Assembly (NCBI GenBank): GCA_016871175.1
Contig: VFZL01000008.1
Coordinates: 1-64,000, forward strand
DNA: 64,000 bases
Reading direction: 5' to 3'
DNA from: Acidimicrobiia bacterium
GTDB lineage: Bacteria > Acidobacteriota > Vicinamibacteria > Vicinamibacterales > CAVVIG01
Part shown: positions 9,663 through 18,891 of the stretch, piece by piece
How the letters are laid out: every line of letters starts with the position of its first letter
Position numbering within the stretch: position 1 is the first letter of the stretch
Notes under the pieces: model-generated
Told to the model about the DNA's origin: nothing
Seen by the model: only the letters and a program-made list of their open reading frames with translations
The model's database searches: none
Program-made: the position numbers and the translations under genes

Positions 9663-10987
9663 CTACATCAACCCGGACCGCTTGACGGCGTGGTAGCGGT
9701 TGACCAGTTCGATTCCCAGGCGCTCTGGCACGGCATCCACCATCAGGGCATCGCGCGCCGCGAGGCGGTTGAACGCGTCTCGCCGCGCCTGCTCGTAAAG
9801 GTGCGCGCTGGCAACATCGATGGTCGCCTCGCCATCGGTGAGCGGGCGGTCGAGCAATTCCCCCACAATCCGCCCGCGCAGGCTGGCCACGAGTACCAGA
9901 TGACGCGACCGCAGCAAGCGCAGGGCATGGGTCAGCTCCGCCGTGTCCTCATCCCGGAAGTTCGTGATGACGACCACGAGTGCCCGCTTGTGCTGGCGGG
10001 TCAGGAGCGTCCGAGCGGCCGACAAATAGTCGGAGTGCGTCAACGTGGGCTGGACGCTGTAAAGCTGCCCCATCAGGGCGTTGAGCGCATGCGCACCCTT
10101 AGTCGGCGGGAACGAGCGATCCTCGGCGGCGGGCGTGCCGAAGGTCATCGCGCCCACGGCGTCCCCCTGCTTCAGTGCGACATACGCGAGAAGCATGACG
10201 GCGTTCAGCACTTGATCGAAGTGTGTCGTGCCGATGCCGCCCGGCCGATCGTCGGGCCGCATGCGGTGACCACAATCGATGAGCAGCATCACGTATTGAT
10301 CGCGTTCGTCCTGGAACTCTCGCACGATGAGTTTACCCACCTGCAAGGTCGCCTTCCAGTCGATGTGCGGTACGGCATCGCCGATGCGGTACTCCGAGAG
10401 CTGTGCGAAATCGGTCCCTTGTCCGCGCTGCTGATAGGTCTTGACGCCGATCTCCTGCAGGCGCCGATCGCCCGCGAGCCACGCATAACGCGCGACCTGC
10501 GCGAAGTCGGGAAAGACGCGACGCGTTTCTGTGAGCCCGAGTCGCGCCTGTATCTCCCACAGACGCCAGCGCGACCGTACACGAGCGGCCGCAGGCGCGA
10601 AGGTCACCTCTCCTCGGCTTGTCGGGGTGACCGTGTACGTGCTCGTCATCGCCATTCCCGGCTCGAGGTTCAGGGAGACCGGAAGCCCTTCCGTGACGAG
10701 CGACGGGTCCGCGTGATCGAAGAGCTCGAGGCGCCACGGCGAGGGCCCGCCGTGGGAGACACGCACCTGGATGGGTTGGCGTACCGGGTCGCCAGCGCAG
10801 ACGGCAGCGCGCGCGTCAATGTCGGCGTGGCCCGACTCCATTCACGCACGGCGATCGCGTAGTCGACCATGGTGCAAGCCGCCAGCCCGGCAACCCAGAT
10901 GATCGCCAGCGTCGTCGCGCCTGCCGTGGACAGGCCGCTTAGACGAGCGACGAGAATCGCGGCCGCGCTGAGAACCAGCGCTATCAC
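9663..10987 (-). pseudogene. DUF58 (von Willebrand A-like) membrane protein with a frameshift
   Basis: Two overlapping frames together make one DUF58 protein. The first starts at GTG 10987 with a membrane helix pair (VIALVLSAAAILVARLSG, ATTLAIIWVAGLAA) and ends its family sequence at RALPSAL near base 10800. The next frame takes over with GDPVRQPIQVRVSHGG and carries the DUF58 hallmark (QGTDFAQLSEYRIGDAVPHI, DWKAT) plus the vWA-like VMLLIDCGHRM, down to TGA at 9663. A loss of one base near 10795-10805 explains it. DUF58 genes usually follow a MoxR AAA ATPase; no such gene is next to this one, so the locus is broken twice over. Confidence 0.8.
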
Positions 10988-11075
10988 GAGCGTGCGACTG
11001 GGTCTCGCAGGCAGAGCCCAGAACGGCGGCTACTCGCTGCGCAGCGCCTAGGGGCTCCGCAGCGCGAGCTCGACG

Positions 11076-13020
11076 GTGCAGACCACGAGCTACCAGCAGG
11101 GCAATACGGCCGGCTACAACGGTGTGGTGGACACCGACGTGCAGTTTCGCTACCCGACCCTCAGCGCGCCCAGCTCCCCCGAAATGGAAGTCGACAACGA
11201 TTCGAGTCCCGACGACGGTTGGCGGTGGGCGCTGATCCGGTTCGACAACCTGTTCGGGCCTGGCGCGAACCAGATTCCGGTCGGATCGACCATCACGAGC
11301 GCGACGCTGACGATTCAGCACCGCGCGGACGGCAACTCGGGGGCGACCGCCAGCTTGCACCAGATGCTGGCGGATTGGAGCGGGCAGTCGACGTGGAACT
11401 CGCTCTCGACCTCGGGCGCGGGCATCCAGTTCGACAACGTCGAGGCGAAGAGCACGGCGGACGCGTCGGTGAGCAACCTCGCGACCACTGGCGCGAAGGT
11501 GTTCAGTGACAGCGCGCTGACCGCGGCGTTGCAAGCGTGGGCCAATGGCGCGCCGAACCGTGGCTGGGCCATCCGGCAGTCTCAGGACAACGGCTGGATC
11601 GTGCGGGCGTCGGAAGACGCGACGGTCGCGAACCGCCCGATGCTGACCATCAGTTACAAGGCGCCGGTCAACACGACCTCGCTGATCGGTGCGGGCGTCA
11701 CGATTGCCGTCATCGACTCGGGTCTGTTCGAGGACGGCGCTGGCACGAGCCGCATCAAGACGACCCGCGACTTCACGTCGGGGCAGACGAATCCCGCGCA
11801 CATCTCACCGGTTGACGCGTATGGTCACGGTACGCACATCGCGTCCCTCATGGGTGGCGACAAGACCGAAGTCGAGGGTGTGGCGCCGGGCGTGAAGTTC
11901 GTCAGCCTCCAGGTGCTGGATCAGAACGGCAAGGGAACCACGAGCCACGTGATCAACGCGATTCAGTGGGCGGTGGCGAACAAGACCACCTACGGCATCG
12001 ACATCATCAACCTGTCGCTCGGTCATCCGATCTTCGAGCGTGCCGCGACCGACCCGCTCGTGCAGGCGGTTGAAGCCGCGGTGCGGTCCGGAATCACGAT
12101 GGTCGTCGCGGCCGGCAACGTCGGGATGAACCAGCAGGGGCACGTCGGCTACGGCGGGATCACCTCGCCTGGCAACGCGCCATCGGCCATTACTGTCGGG
12201 TCACAGCGCACCAGGGGCACGACCACGCGTCAGGACGACCTGGTGTCGGACTTCAGCTCGTGTGGGCCCACCTGGTACGACGCGTTCGCCAAGCCTGATT
12301 TGGTCGCGCCGGGGCAGTACGTGCTCGGAGCGTCGACGACGTCGCAGTACCTGTATCAGCAGCTCCCGATGACACGCGGGCAGTCCTTTGGCGGCCGTGC
12401 GTATCTGAACCTGAGCGGTTCGAGCATGTCCGCGGGCGTTGTCAGCGGGACCGTGGCGCTCATGATCGAGCAGTCGAAGCTAACCTTCGGGGTACGCCCG
12501 ACGAGCAACGCCATCAAGGCAATGCTGATGCGGAGCGCGATTCCCCTGACCGACGCGCAGGGCGTGCGCTACGACGTCTTGACGCAGGGCGCAGGCAGCT
12601 TGAACGCGCGCGCGGCGACGCAGCTCGCCGCGGCCCTGAATCCGACCGTGGTGCTCAACGCGAGCTGGGTCTACGCGTCGCTGCCGTCCTCCACGGTCAT
12701 CGATGGCTAGACGATCTCGCTGAACGACAACGTCGTGTGGGGCACGAAGATCCTCTACGGCGGGTCGCTCGACACGCGCCTCTCGGCCTGGAACGACAAC
12801 GTGGTCTGGGGCACGAACGACAACGTCGTATGGGGGACCAGCCTGCCGTCCTACACCTCGCAAGACAACGTCGTTTGGGGAGACCAACGCAGGTTGGACG
12901 GGCAATGTCGTGTGGGGCACGGGTCTGGTGAACGGCACCTCTATAGACAACGTCGTGTGGGGCACGCTGGACGACAACGTCGTGTGGGGTACCACGATCC
13001 TCTCGATCCCGCGTCCGTAA
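11076..13020 (+). pseudogene. S8 subtilisin-like peptidase with NVVWG repeat tail, split by an amber codon and a frameshift
   Basis: Residues about 1-190 form a DNRLRE/CBM96-like beta domain (ending NRPMLTISYK). The S8 domain follows with the triad Asp214 (AVIDSG), His251 (YGHGTH) and Ser450 (SGSSMSAG). The frame stops at TAG 12708-12710 in VIDG-stop-TISLNDNVVWG, where a CAG codon is expected. The same frame then continues into NDNVVWGT repeats. A single extra base near 12881 shifts the rest, which in the new frame reads more repeats and ends at TAA 13020. The GTG start at 11076 gives no signal peptide and an in-frame TAG lies at 11049, so the export signal also seems lost. Without these lesions it would be a secreted protease of about 640 residues. 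Confidence 0.8.
12722..12990 (+). repeat. seven NVVWG-coding repeats
   Basis: GACAAC followed by GTCGTNTGGGG recurs at 12725, 12795, 12819, 12864, 12945 and 12972, with a divergent copy at 12901 (GGCAATGTCGTGTGGGG). Spacing is irregular (about 24 to 70 bases). Each copy encodes (D/G)N-VVWG-T. This is the C-terminal tail of the subtilase, found in similar acidobacterial peptidases, and is a protein repeat rather than a CRISPR. Confidence 0.85.
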
Positions 13021-13034
13021 GGGGAGGTGACGAC

Positions 13035-13763
13035 ATGGAACAGATGCCGTATCAACCCCATCAGGAGGCCGTACAGAAGATCTTCCCGAGCGCTATCGCG
13101 TATACCGCGTCGGCGGAACCCGTGGCGACGACGACGACAGACTGGACGGCCAGTCTGCCGGTACTTCACGGGCAGTGCGTGACGCTGCGGGAGCTGAAAC
13201 GCTCCGACGCGCCCTCGCTGCTCGCGCTGCTGACCACCGAGGAGGTCTCGCGGTTCATCTCGCCGCCCCCGACCACTCTGGTGGGGTTCGAGCAGTTCAT
13301 CGAGTGGACGCATCGGCAGCGCACAGCCGGGCACTATGCGTGCTTCGCGGTTGTGCCCCAGGGCTCAGACGTCGCCGTCGGGATCTTCCAGGTCCGGTCG
13401 CTGGAGGCGAACTTCACGACCGCTGAGTGGGGCTTCGTGATTGGCTCCGCGTACTGGGGTCGAGGCCTCTTCGCCGAGGGGTCGGAGATGGTCCTGGAGT
13501 TCGCGTTCGAAACCGTGGGCGTCCACCGGTTGGAAGCGCGTGCGTCGGTCGAGAATGGGCGCGGGAATGGCGCGCTCAGAAAGGCGGGTGCGACACTCGA
13601 GGGTACGCTGCGGCAGTCGTTCCTGAAGGACGGCCGCTATCACGATCAGCACCTCTGGACGATCCTCGACTGCGACTGGCGCGCCGAGGGCGGCCGTCGT
13701 GCAGAGTTCCGTCTCGCGTCATCGCAGCACACCGCGCCGGAGGTCGCGATCACCATCCATTGA
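13035..13763 (+). CDS. GNAT N-acetyltransferase, RimJ/RimL type
   Basis: 242 residues. ATG 13035 is preceded by GGGGAGGTGA (13021-13030), which decides the start although the frame is open far upstream. After an unusual 45-residue N-terminal extension the fold begins at CVTLRELKRSDAPSLLALL. It continues with WGFVIGSAYWGRGLFAEG, the acetyl-CoA loop of the RimJ/RimL group, then the FETVGVHRLEARASVENGRG and ALRKAGATLEG segments. Substrate could be a protein N-terminus, a ribosomal protein or a small amine; the sequence does not say. It lies 14 bases after the subtilase stop and was probably cotranscribed with it. A strong terminator follows. Confidence 0.85.
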   Translation: MEQMPYQPHQEAVQKIFPSAIAYTASAEPVATTTTDWTASLPVLHGQCVTLRELKRSDAPSLLALLTTEEVSRFISPPPTTLVGFEQFIEWTHRQRTAGHYACFAVVPQGSDVAVGIFQVRSLEANFTTAEWGFVIGSAYWGRGLFAEGSEMVLEFAFETVGVHRLEARASVENGRGNGALRKAGATLEGTLRQSFLKDGRYHDQHLWTILDCDWRAEGGRRAEFRLASSQHTAPEVAITIH

Positions 13764-13791
13764 TCATCATCATCCTTGATCATCATCAGCC
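13760..13791 (+). repeat. 16-base tandem duplication at the end of the acetyltransferase gene
   Basis: TTGATCATCATCATCC (13760-13775) is followed at once by TTGATCATCATCAGCC (13776-13791), differing at one base. The stop codon TGA of the acetyltransferase lies in the first copy. Purpose unknown; it could be a replication slippage product. Confidence 0.7.
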
Positions 13792-13810
13792 TTGCACAGC
13801 AGGCCAACGG

Positions 13811-13852
13811 ACGAACGGTCCGGCATCCCCCTGCCGGGCCGTTCGTCTTTTT
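13811..13852 (+). terminator. rho-independent terminator after the acetyltransferase gene
   Basis: ACGAACGGTCCGGCA (13811-13825) pairs with TGCCGGGCCGTTCGT (13832-13846), 15 base pairs with one G-U pair, over a six-base C-rich loop, followed by CTTTTTC. This is a textbook intrinsic terminator 48 bases past the stop codon. Confidence 0.85.
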
Positions 13853-13990
13853 CGGAGGTTGCCAAGACCAATGCCGGCGAGGCGCTGAGACCGAGAACGC
13901 CCGCGCCCCTCGCCGGGCCGTTCGTGTGCTGGCGTCCCCGCGGTCGGATCGCTATCATGTGGCGAGAGTCCGATCGAGAGGAGCGTCGTC

Positions 13991-14401
13991 ATGCGTTCGC
14001 TACACGTCCTGATTCTTGCCTTCGTCTTCGCGGCTACCGCGTGCGGCGGCGGTGGTCCGGACGCGCAGAGCCTGCGCGATTCGTTCGCACAGCAACTTCA
14101 AGCCAACAAGTTCGTCACGAACTTCCAGCGAAGCGGCGACGAGATGACGTTCTCGGGTCCCAACCCCGACGGGGGCACGGCCAACTGGAAGGTCAGGATT
14201 GACTCGGCAGTGATCGAGCCGAACAGCAAGCCGGAACAACCGTACAAGGGGACGATCAAGTCGTCTTGGACCGCCGATGGTCAACCGGTCGTCCCGAAGG
14301 GAAGCGAATCGAACTTGCCGCTCGAGCTGATGTCCAACGGCCTTACTCAGGATTGCTGGGCGTTCTGGGAGCAGGGTCAGAATCGCTGGGGCTGGGAGTA
14401 G
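13991..14401 (+). CDS. small predicted lipoprotein
   Basis: 136 residues. The N-terminus MRSLHVLILAFVFAATACGG is a type II signal peptide with lipobox ATAC, so the mature protein should begin with an acylated Cys18. A glycine linker follows and then about 110 residues without a recognised domain (NFQRSGDEMTFSGPNPDGG, then WKVRIDSAVIEPN). GAGAGGAGC lies upstream at a suitable distance. Convergent with the esterase-PDZ gene. Function unknown; it probably sits in the periplasmic face of a membrane. Confidence 0.75.
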   Translation: MRSLHVLILAFVFAATACGGGGPDAQSLRDSFAQQLQANKFVTNFQRSGDEMTFSGPNPDGGTANWKVRIDSAVIEPNSKPEQPYKGTIKSSWTADGQPVVPKGSESNLPLELMSNGLTQDCWAFWEQGQNRWGWE

Positions 14402-14431
14402 CCTCACCGCCCGGTCTGGTGGGGGAAACCG

Positions 14432-16006
14432 TCAGTGGTCCACTGTCACTCGAATCTCAGAGGCGAATAGCATCAGGCGGTCGTTGTCGACGGCCGCCCA
14501 CTTCAGCAGCGTCGTCACGTCGGGCAGAACCCGCTGGTTCACCACCGCCTTGTCGTTGACCTCGACCGTGATCGGTTGCTGCAGATCGAACACGTCTGGA
14601 GAGACGAGCAGCGTGAATGCACGGACGCCGCTCGTCGTCGCGCGAACCAGGTTGCCGGATTTGACGAGATCGACTCGCCCGTTCGGACGGCGCCGCGGGA
14701 ACATAGGGACCGTCTGACCGTACTGGCTCTTGCCGGTGAGCGTGCCCGTGAGCGCGATGCGCTCACCACCACGTTCCACGGTCAGTGCGAGCGACGTCGT
14801 TTGGCGGCAACACGTCTCGAGGACGGTGTCGAGCTCGGCTTCGGGTCCGATCGGTGTGCCGTTCACCTCTAAGAGCACATCTCGGTTCTTCAGTCCGAGT
14901 CGCGCGGCATCGGAGTCTGGCACGACACGCGTGCTCGTCGAGCCTGATGACAGCACACCAAAGGCGAGCGTGCGCGGTGTAGGAATCTGGTTCACATCAG
15001 GTCGGAGGGGAGCGGAGGGCGCGGTCGTGAGCTCATCGATCACGAGCCAATGTGCGCGATTGAACGGATCGTCGGGTCCGGTCTGCCATGACAGCGTGTC
15101 GGGGTAGGGCACGCGCGTGTGTTCCCGGGCGAACCGCTCGAAGTCCTCGCGCACGTCGGGCCACCACGCCGTGTTGTGTGCACCGTCGCGTGGCCGATAG
15201 TCCACTGTCACGCCGGCCCGCTGCAGATTCCGCATCACCGGAGCAATCGCCCGCGTCGGATACAGGAGGTCACGTCCTGTGTTGACGACGAAGAACGGTT
15301 TGTTCTTCAGGTTGTTGGGGTACAGGTCGTCAAGGTTGAACTGTCGGGCCGCCAGTTGCATGAGCGATCCGATGAGCGGGAGGAAGCTGGCGTACGGCGT
15401 CGTGTCGCGCATCGCGACGTAGTACGAGGCCGTGCCGCCATCCGATACACCTGAGACGACGACTCGGTTCTCGTCGACGTTGTACGCACGCTTGGTGCGA
15501 TCCAGGATGGCGCGAAGATTCCGGAGCTGCTTGTCGCTCCACCACGGAACATCCAGCCACGACGTCGGGATGATGTAGATCTGCTCGCTCTCGGCGGGGC
15601 CGGCTAGTGCGCCGATCGCCCCGTTGCCTCGACGTCGATTGTCCTCGCCAGCGCCGACGCCACCGTGCAATTGAATCCGAACTTGATACCGGCGAGAGGG
15701 ATCGTACGTGGGCGGAACGTCGAGCGAGTAGTAGAACTCTTCGCCTTCAGCGCGGCGTCTCTCGAGAACCACACCCGTCGGCACGTCGCGTGCATACGTG
15801 CGTCCCGCGCGGAGTCGGCGAAAGGCGTCGTCGAAGGTGACGCCGCTCTGGATGACTCGGCTCGCTGCGCCGCGCGCGCCGTCTGGGTCAGACGCACTCC
15901 ACCACTGGTCGAACGCGGCATCTATTGCGGCTGCAGCGGCGCGACCCTGCGCTCCAGCGAGCGCCACCGAGGCGGCGAACAGGATGCTGAACGCAGTCAG
16001 ACGCAT
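14432..16006 (-). CDS. exported alpha/beta-hydrolase (esterase) with C-terminal PDZ domain
   Basis: 524 residues. A Sec signal (about 1-20) is followed by a helical region and then an alpha/beta-hydrolase core of the PHB-depolymerase/feruloyl-esterase kind. It has QLHGG for the oxyanion side, the nucleophile elbow VVSGVSDGG with catalytic Ser, FFVVNTGRD for the acid turn and DGAHNTAWW for the catalytic His. Residues about 350-430 form a PDZ domain (SDAARLGLKNRDVLLEVNG), then a C-terminal beta tail. PDZ modules usually bind exposed C-termini; joining one to an esterase is unusual. Substrate unknown. The start ATG 16006 fits the signal peptide; the next gene upstream ends 12 bases away, so the two may be cotranscribed. 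Confidence 0.8.
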   Translation of the reverse strand: MRLTAFSILFAASVALAGAQGRAAAAAIDAAFDQWWSASDPDGARGAASRVIQSGVTFDDAFRRLRAGRTYARDVPTGVVLERRRAEGEEFYYSLDVPPTYDPSRRYQVRIQLHGGVGAGEDNRRRGNGAIGALAGPAESEQIYIIPTSWLDVPWWSDKQLRNLRAILDRTKRAYNVDENRVVVSGVSDGGTASYYVAMRDTTPYASFLPLIGSLMQLAARQFNLDDLYPNNLKNKPFFVVNTGRDLLYPTRAIAPVMRNLQRAGVTVDYRPRDGAHNTAWWPDVREDFERFAREHTRVPYPDTLSWQTGPDDPFNRAHWLVIDELTTAPSAPLRPDVNQIPTPRTLAFGVLSSGSTSTRVVPDSDAARLGLKNRDVLLEVNGTPIGPEAELDTVLETCCRQTTSLALTVERGGERIALTGTLTGKSQYGQTVPMFPRRRPNGRVDLVKSGNLVRATTSGVRAFTLLVSPDVFDLQQPITVEVNDKAVVNQRVLPDVTTLLKWAAVDNDRLMLFASEIRVTVDH

Positions 16007-16018
16007 GTGCGTGATCGG

Positions 16019-16519
16019 TTATCCGCCTGCCCTGATCGCCGGGAGCGCGCGAATGAGATCAGCGCGATGCGGTTCCTTCCAGGGTGGCAGCTTGAGCTCA
16101 GTGCCGAGCGCAGGAAGGGGCTCGTCCACGGTGAATCCGGGTCCGAGGGTCGCGACCTCAAAGAGGACTCCACCAGGCTCGCGAAAGTAGATCGAGGTGA
16201 AGTAGGTGCGATCGCGGATCTCCGTCACGCGATACCCTTGCGCGAGCAGCGTCTCACGCAGCGCCCGTTGACCCTCGATGCTGCCGATGCTCATGGCAAC
16301 GTGATGTACGGTCCCGACGCCGTTCACGGCCTCGGGGCGGCCGGCGTCAGCCACGATGTCGATCGTCCGACCGGGGCCTCCGTGGCCGATGACCGTCCGC
16401 ATGCGGTTGCCTTCCTGCGCCACCTTCCGCCAGCCGAGCTGCGCCATCAGCGCCAAGGTGGGCGCGGCCTCCCGAACAACGAGCGTGACGCTGTGCAGTC
16501 CGAGGGTCGCAGTGGCCAT
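16019..16519 (-). CDS. VOC-family protein, equivalent to one half of a ring-cleaving dioxygenase
   Basis: 166 residues. The whole protein matches the second VOC domain of MhqO/PcpA-type ring-cleaving dioxygenases: LGLHSVTLVV (metal His), VHHVAMS (second His), YFREPGGVLFEVATLGPGFT (metal Glu) and a tail ELKLPPW. Family members are about 310 residues with two such domains; the first is missing and the upstream 150 bases do not encode it. The metal triad is intact, so it could still bind iron or manganese. It may instead be a remnant. ATG 16519 starts the protein; the esterase-PDZ gene follows 12 bases on. Confidence 0.75.
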   Translation of the reverse strand: MATATLGLHSVTLVVREAAPTLALMAQLGWRKVAQEGNRMRTVIGHGGPGRTIDIVADAGRPEAVNGVGTVHHVAMSIGSIEGQRALRETLLAQGYRVTEIRDRTYFTSIYFREPGGVLFEVATLGPGFTVDEPLPALGTELKLPPWKEPHRADLIRALPAIRAGG

Positions 16520-16669
16520 CGATGAATCGTAACCTCATCCAGATGCGTCGGGTGCAAGTGGCTGGGATCCGGTGACGGCTCAGCGGCGTGCTCGCGCTGT
16601 TGGCGCAGTCCGTTCTCCTCGTCCTTCGAGGCTGACACGAGGCGCCCCCGGGGCAACGTCGAACGGGCG

Positions 16670-16948
16670 CTAATATCCGAGCCGGATGCCGAACTGCAGC
16701 TGGCGCGGGAAGCCGCCGCCGCGCAACTGCGTGGGGACCAGGAAGTTTCCCGATCGCCGGTCGCCGGTCGGATTGCTGAAGTTCGCCCGTTTGGTGAGGT
16801 TGAACACCTCGGCAAACAGGTCCACCGTGCGCGTCCCGGTGCGCACCCGGTATCCCGCTCGGATGTCGACCTGGACGAAGCCCGGGCCGTACGCGCCATT
16901 TCGTCCGCCCTCATTCTCGACCGTGATGGCATTCGTGCCGTTGCCCAC
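16670..16948 (-). pseudogene. C-terminal stub of an Oar-like TonB-dependent receptor
   Basis: Only the last 92 residues of a beta-barrel receptor remain: GFVQVDIRAGYR, DLFAEVFNLTKRANFSNPTG, then QLQFGIRLGY and stop. These match the terminal barrel strands of acidobacterial carboxypeptidase-regulatory TonB receptors, which are normally about 1000 residues. The fragment starts just after the stop of the AIM24 gene, so everything 5' has been deleted. It has no signal peptide or plug and cannot work alone. Confidence 0.8.
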
Positions 16949-16953
16949 TGGGC

Positions 16954-17754
16954 CTACTTGTCCCCGTCGAGCAGGTTACCAAGGCCGCCGAGGAGGGACC
17001 CCTCTTCGCGTCCGCCGCCGATGCTTCGCGGGACGGCCGCCATGATGCGATTCGCGAGACGACTCAGCGGCAACGACTGCAGCCAGACACGGCCTGGACC
17101 GCGCAGCGTCGCGAAGAACAGCCCTTCACCACCGAACAGCGCGGACTTGATCTTCCCGACGTACTGAATGTCGTAGTTCACCGTCGGCTGAAAGCCGACA
17201 ATGCATCCGGTGTCGACGCGGATGAGTTCGCCGGCGCCGAGGGTCCGCTCCTGTAGGGTGCCGCCCGCGTGGATGAACGCCCAACCATCGCCTTGCAGGC
17301 GTTGCATGATGAACCCTTCGCCGCCGAACAGACCAACGCCGAGCTTGCGCTGGAACGCGATGCCCACGCTCACACCTTTCGCGGCCGCGAGGAACGAGTC
17401 CTTTTGTGCAATGAGCTCGCCGCCAATCTCGGCGAGGTGGAGCGCGACGATCTTGCCGGGATACGGGGCACCGAAGGCGACCTTCTTCCGGTCAGGGCTG
17501 CGATTCTGGAACACCGTCATGAACAGCGACTCGCCCGTCAGGACGCGTTTGCCCGCCCCAATGAGCGCGCCAAGCAGACCACCCTGTTGCTGCTGAGACC
17601 CATCGCCGAAAATCGTCTCCATCTCGATCCCATCGTCCATGTACATCATGCCGCCGGCTTCGGCGATGGTGGCTTCGTTGGGATCCAGCTCGACTTCGAC
17701 GAACTGCATGTCATCGCCGAAAATCCTGTACTCGATCTCGTGCATCACGGCCAT
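16954..17754 (-). CDS. AIM24/TIGR00266-family protein
   Basis: 266 residues, a full-length member of the TIGR00266 (AIM24, formerly DUF124) family. The tandem beta-prism-like repeats carry [20 protein letters not shown] at the start, [23 protein letters not shown] with [18 protein letters not shown] and [20 protein letters not shown]. The C-terminus is glycine-rich and ends [12 protein letters not shown]. Bacterial members are cytoplasmic, of unknown biochemical role; a TRAP-like RNA-binding fold has been described for the family. The upstream ACTCCTCGG reads as GAGGAGT before ATG 17754. Confidence 0.9.
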   Translation of the reverse strand: MAVMHEIEYRIFGDDMQFVEVELDPNEATIAEAGGMMYMDDGIEMETIFGDGSQQQQGGLLGALIGAGKRVLTGESLFMTVFQNRSPDRKKVAFGAPYPGKIVALHLAEIGGELIAQKDSFLAAAKGVSVGIAFQRKLGVGLFGGEGFIMQRLQGDGWAFIHAGGTLQERTLGAGELIRVDTGCIVGFQPTVNYDIQYVGKIKSALFGGEGLFFATLRGPGRVWLQSLPLSRLANRIMAAVPRSIGGGREEGSLLGGLGNLLDGDK

Positions 17755-18054
17755 AGACGACTCCTCGGTGAGCGGTCCGCCCCGCCCTTGAGCGATTGAT
17801 ATTCTGATACAGATACGCGGGACGAACCGAGCAGGTTCACTGACAAGGAAACCGAGCTGATGCGGCCGTGAGAAATCCTACGCGGTTCGCGAGGCGTTGG
17901 CGCCGGGGGATGAACAGTTCCGGTTGGCGGTCACCGGCTCGCCCGCGCGTCATCCCGCGCTCGGGGACGGCCCGTCGAGCAGGACGTGCGTGTACCCGTC
18001 CGACCCGGCAACAGGTGAGCACGACGGTCGGGCTTTACCAAGAGTGCGGGAGCG
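17755..18054. other. intergenic stretch, no gene recognised
   Basis: About 300 bases between the AIM24 start and the HDOD stop. Several GC-driven frames are open but none has family motifs. The part at 17790-17820 is AT-richer (GATTGATATTCTGATACAGA) and may hold the AIM24 promoter. Confidence 0.4.
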
Positions 18055-18870
18055 TCACACGAGGGATTGGACGTCTTCGAGGATGATCTCGAGCTCCGCC
18101 AGCGCGACTTCGCTCACGCCTAACGCCGCGGCTTCGGCCGACGCGGCGAGCACGATGCTCTCGTCGCGATCCAGGCCGATGCCCGTCTTGCGACAGGCGC
18201 AATTGGCCAAACGCACGATGAGCAGCGGCACGTTCGACGAGTCGATCTGTTCGTTGTGATGGTCCCGAACGATGATCTGATAGAGACTCGGCAAGTGCCA
18301 CTCCTGCATGAGCCGATACCCCTGCTCGGCGTGCGCCTGCCTGAGAACCTCGCGCACCAACGGTAGCGGGCACGCCGCCGCGAGCGGATTCTTCTCCGCC
18401 ATCCGATCGAGGACGTGCAGGATGAAAAGCTTGCCGACGTCGTGCAGCAGGCCGCCGATGAAGACCTCCTCGATCAGTTGCGGGAAGCGCAACCTCTTCG
18501 CGATCCACTCCGAGGCCAAGGCGCATGCCGACGCGTGCTGCCACAGGTCCTTCATCATGTCGTGGATACGGGGTGTGCGCGCTATGTAGCGATTCTTCTC
18601 CGTTGCCATGAAGGCGAGCGTGGTCACCTGCTTGAACCCGAGTCGCATGATGGCCGCGCGGATGCTGGTGATTTCGGACAAGCCGCCGAAGAACGCCGAG
18701 TTCGCCGCCCGCAGGACTTCAGCGGCCAGCGCAGGGTCCGAGTCGATGGCGTGTTGAATGGCGTTGAGATCGTACGTGTCCGAGTGCGACGCTTCCTGAA
18801 GCTGCTGCGCGACGTCGCTGAAGACCGGCAACGTGATCGCGTGCTTCGCGGCGAACTCTTTCAACTGCAT
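18055..18870 (-). CDS. HDOD-domain signalling protein
   Basis: 271 residues. The HDOD domain spans about residues 12-210: LPVFSDVAQQL, DPALAAEVLRAANSAFFGG, ITSIRAAIMRLGFKQV, and a retained GGLLHDVGKLF followed by HAEQGYRLMQEWHLP. HDOD proteins resemble HD phosphohydrolases and often act as non-enzymatic regulators of motility, type IV pili or c-di-GMP output; an HD pair is present here but the full metal set is not obvious. The gene follows the PilB/GspE-type ATPase by 21 bases on the same strand, which implies an operon and a role in controlling that ATPase. Confidence 0.85.
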   Translation of the reverse strand: MQLKEFAAKHAITLPVFSDVAQQLQEASHSDTYDLNAIQHAIDSDPALAAEVLRAANSAFFGGLSEITSIRAAIMRLGFKQVTTLAFMATEKNRYIARTPRIHDMMKDLWQHASACALASEWIAKRLRFPQLIEEVFIGGLLHDVGKLFILHVLDRMAEKNPLAAACPLPLVREVLRQAHAEQGYRLMQEWHLPSLYQIIVRDHHNEQIDSSNVPLLIVRLANCACRKTGIGLDRDESIVLAASAEAAALGVSEVALAELEIILEDVQSLV

Positions 18871-18891
18871 CAGGAGTGGGCGCTTCCCGAT

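Noticed and set aside
10790-10810. Programmed frameshift in the DUF58 gene
   Set aside because: No slippery heptamer or downstream structure stands out and the family is not known to use frameshifting.
5825-12710. In-frame TAG codons in two genes as a sign of amber recoding
   Set aside because: TAG ends several intact genes here (for example the DUF1592 gene at 40159, the DUF1552 gene at 28713 and the cytochrome gene at 55213), and no recoding signal was seen, so mutation or sequence error is simpler.
12722-12990. Regularly recurring GACAACGTCGTGTGGGG units as a CRISPR array
   Set aside because: Spacing is irregular, the units are in one reading frame and spell NVVWG, and the tail of S8 peptidases carries this protein repeat.
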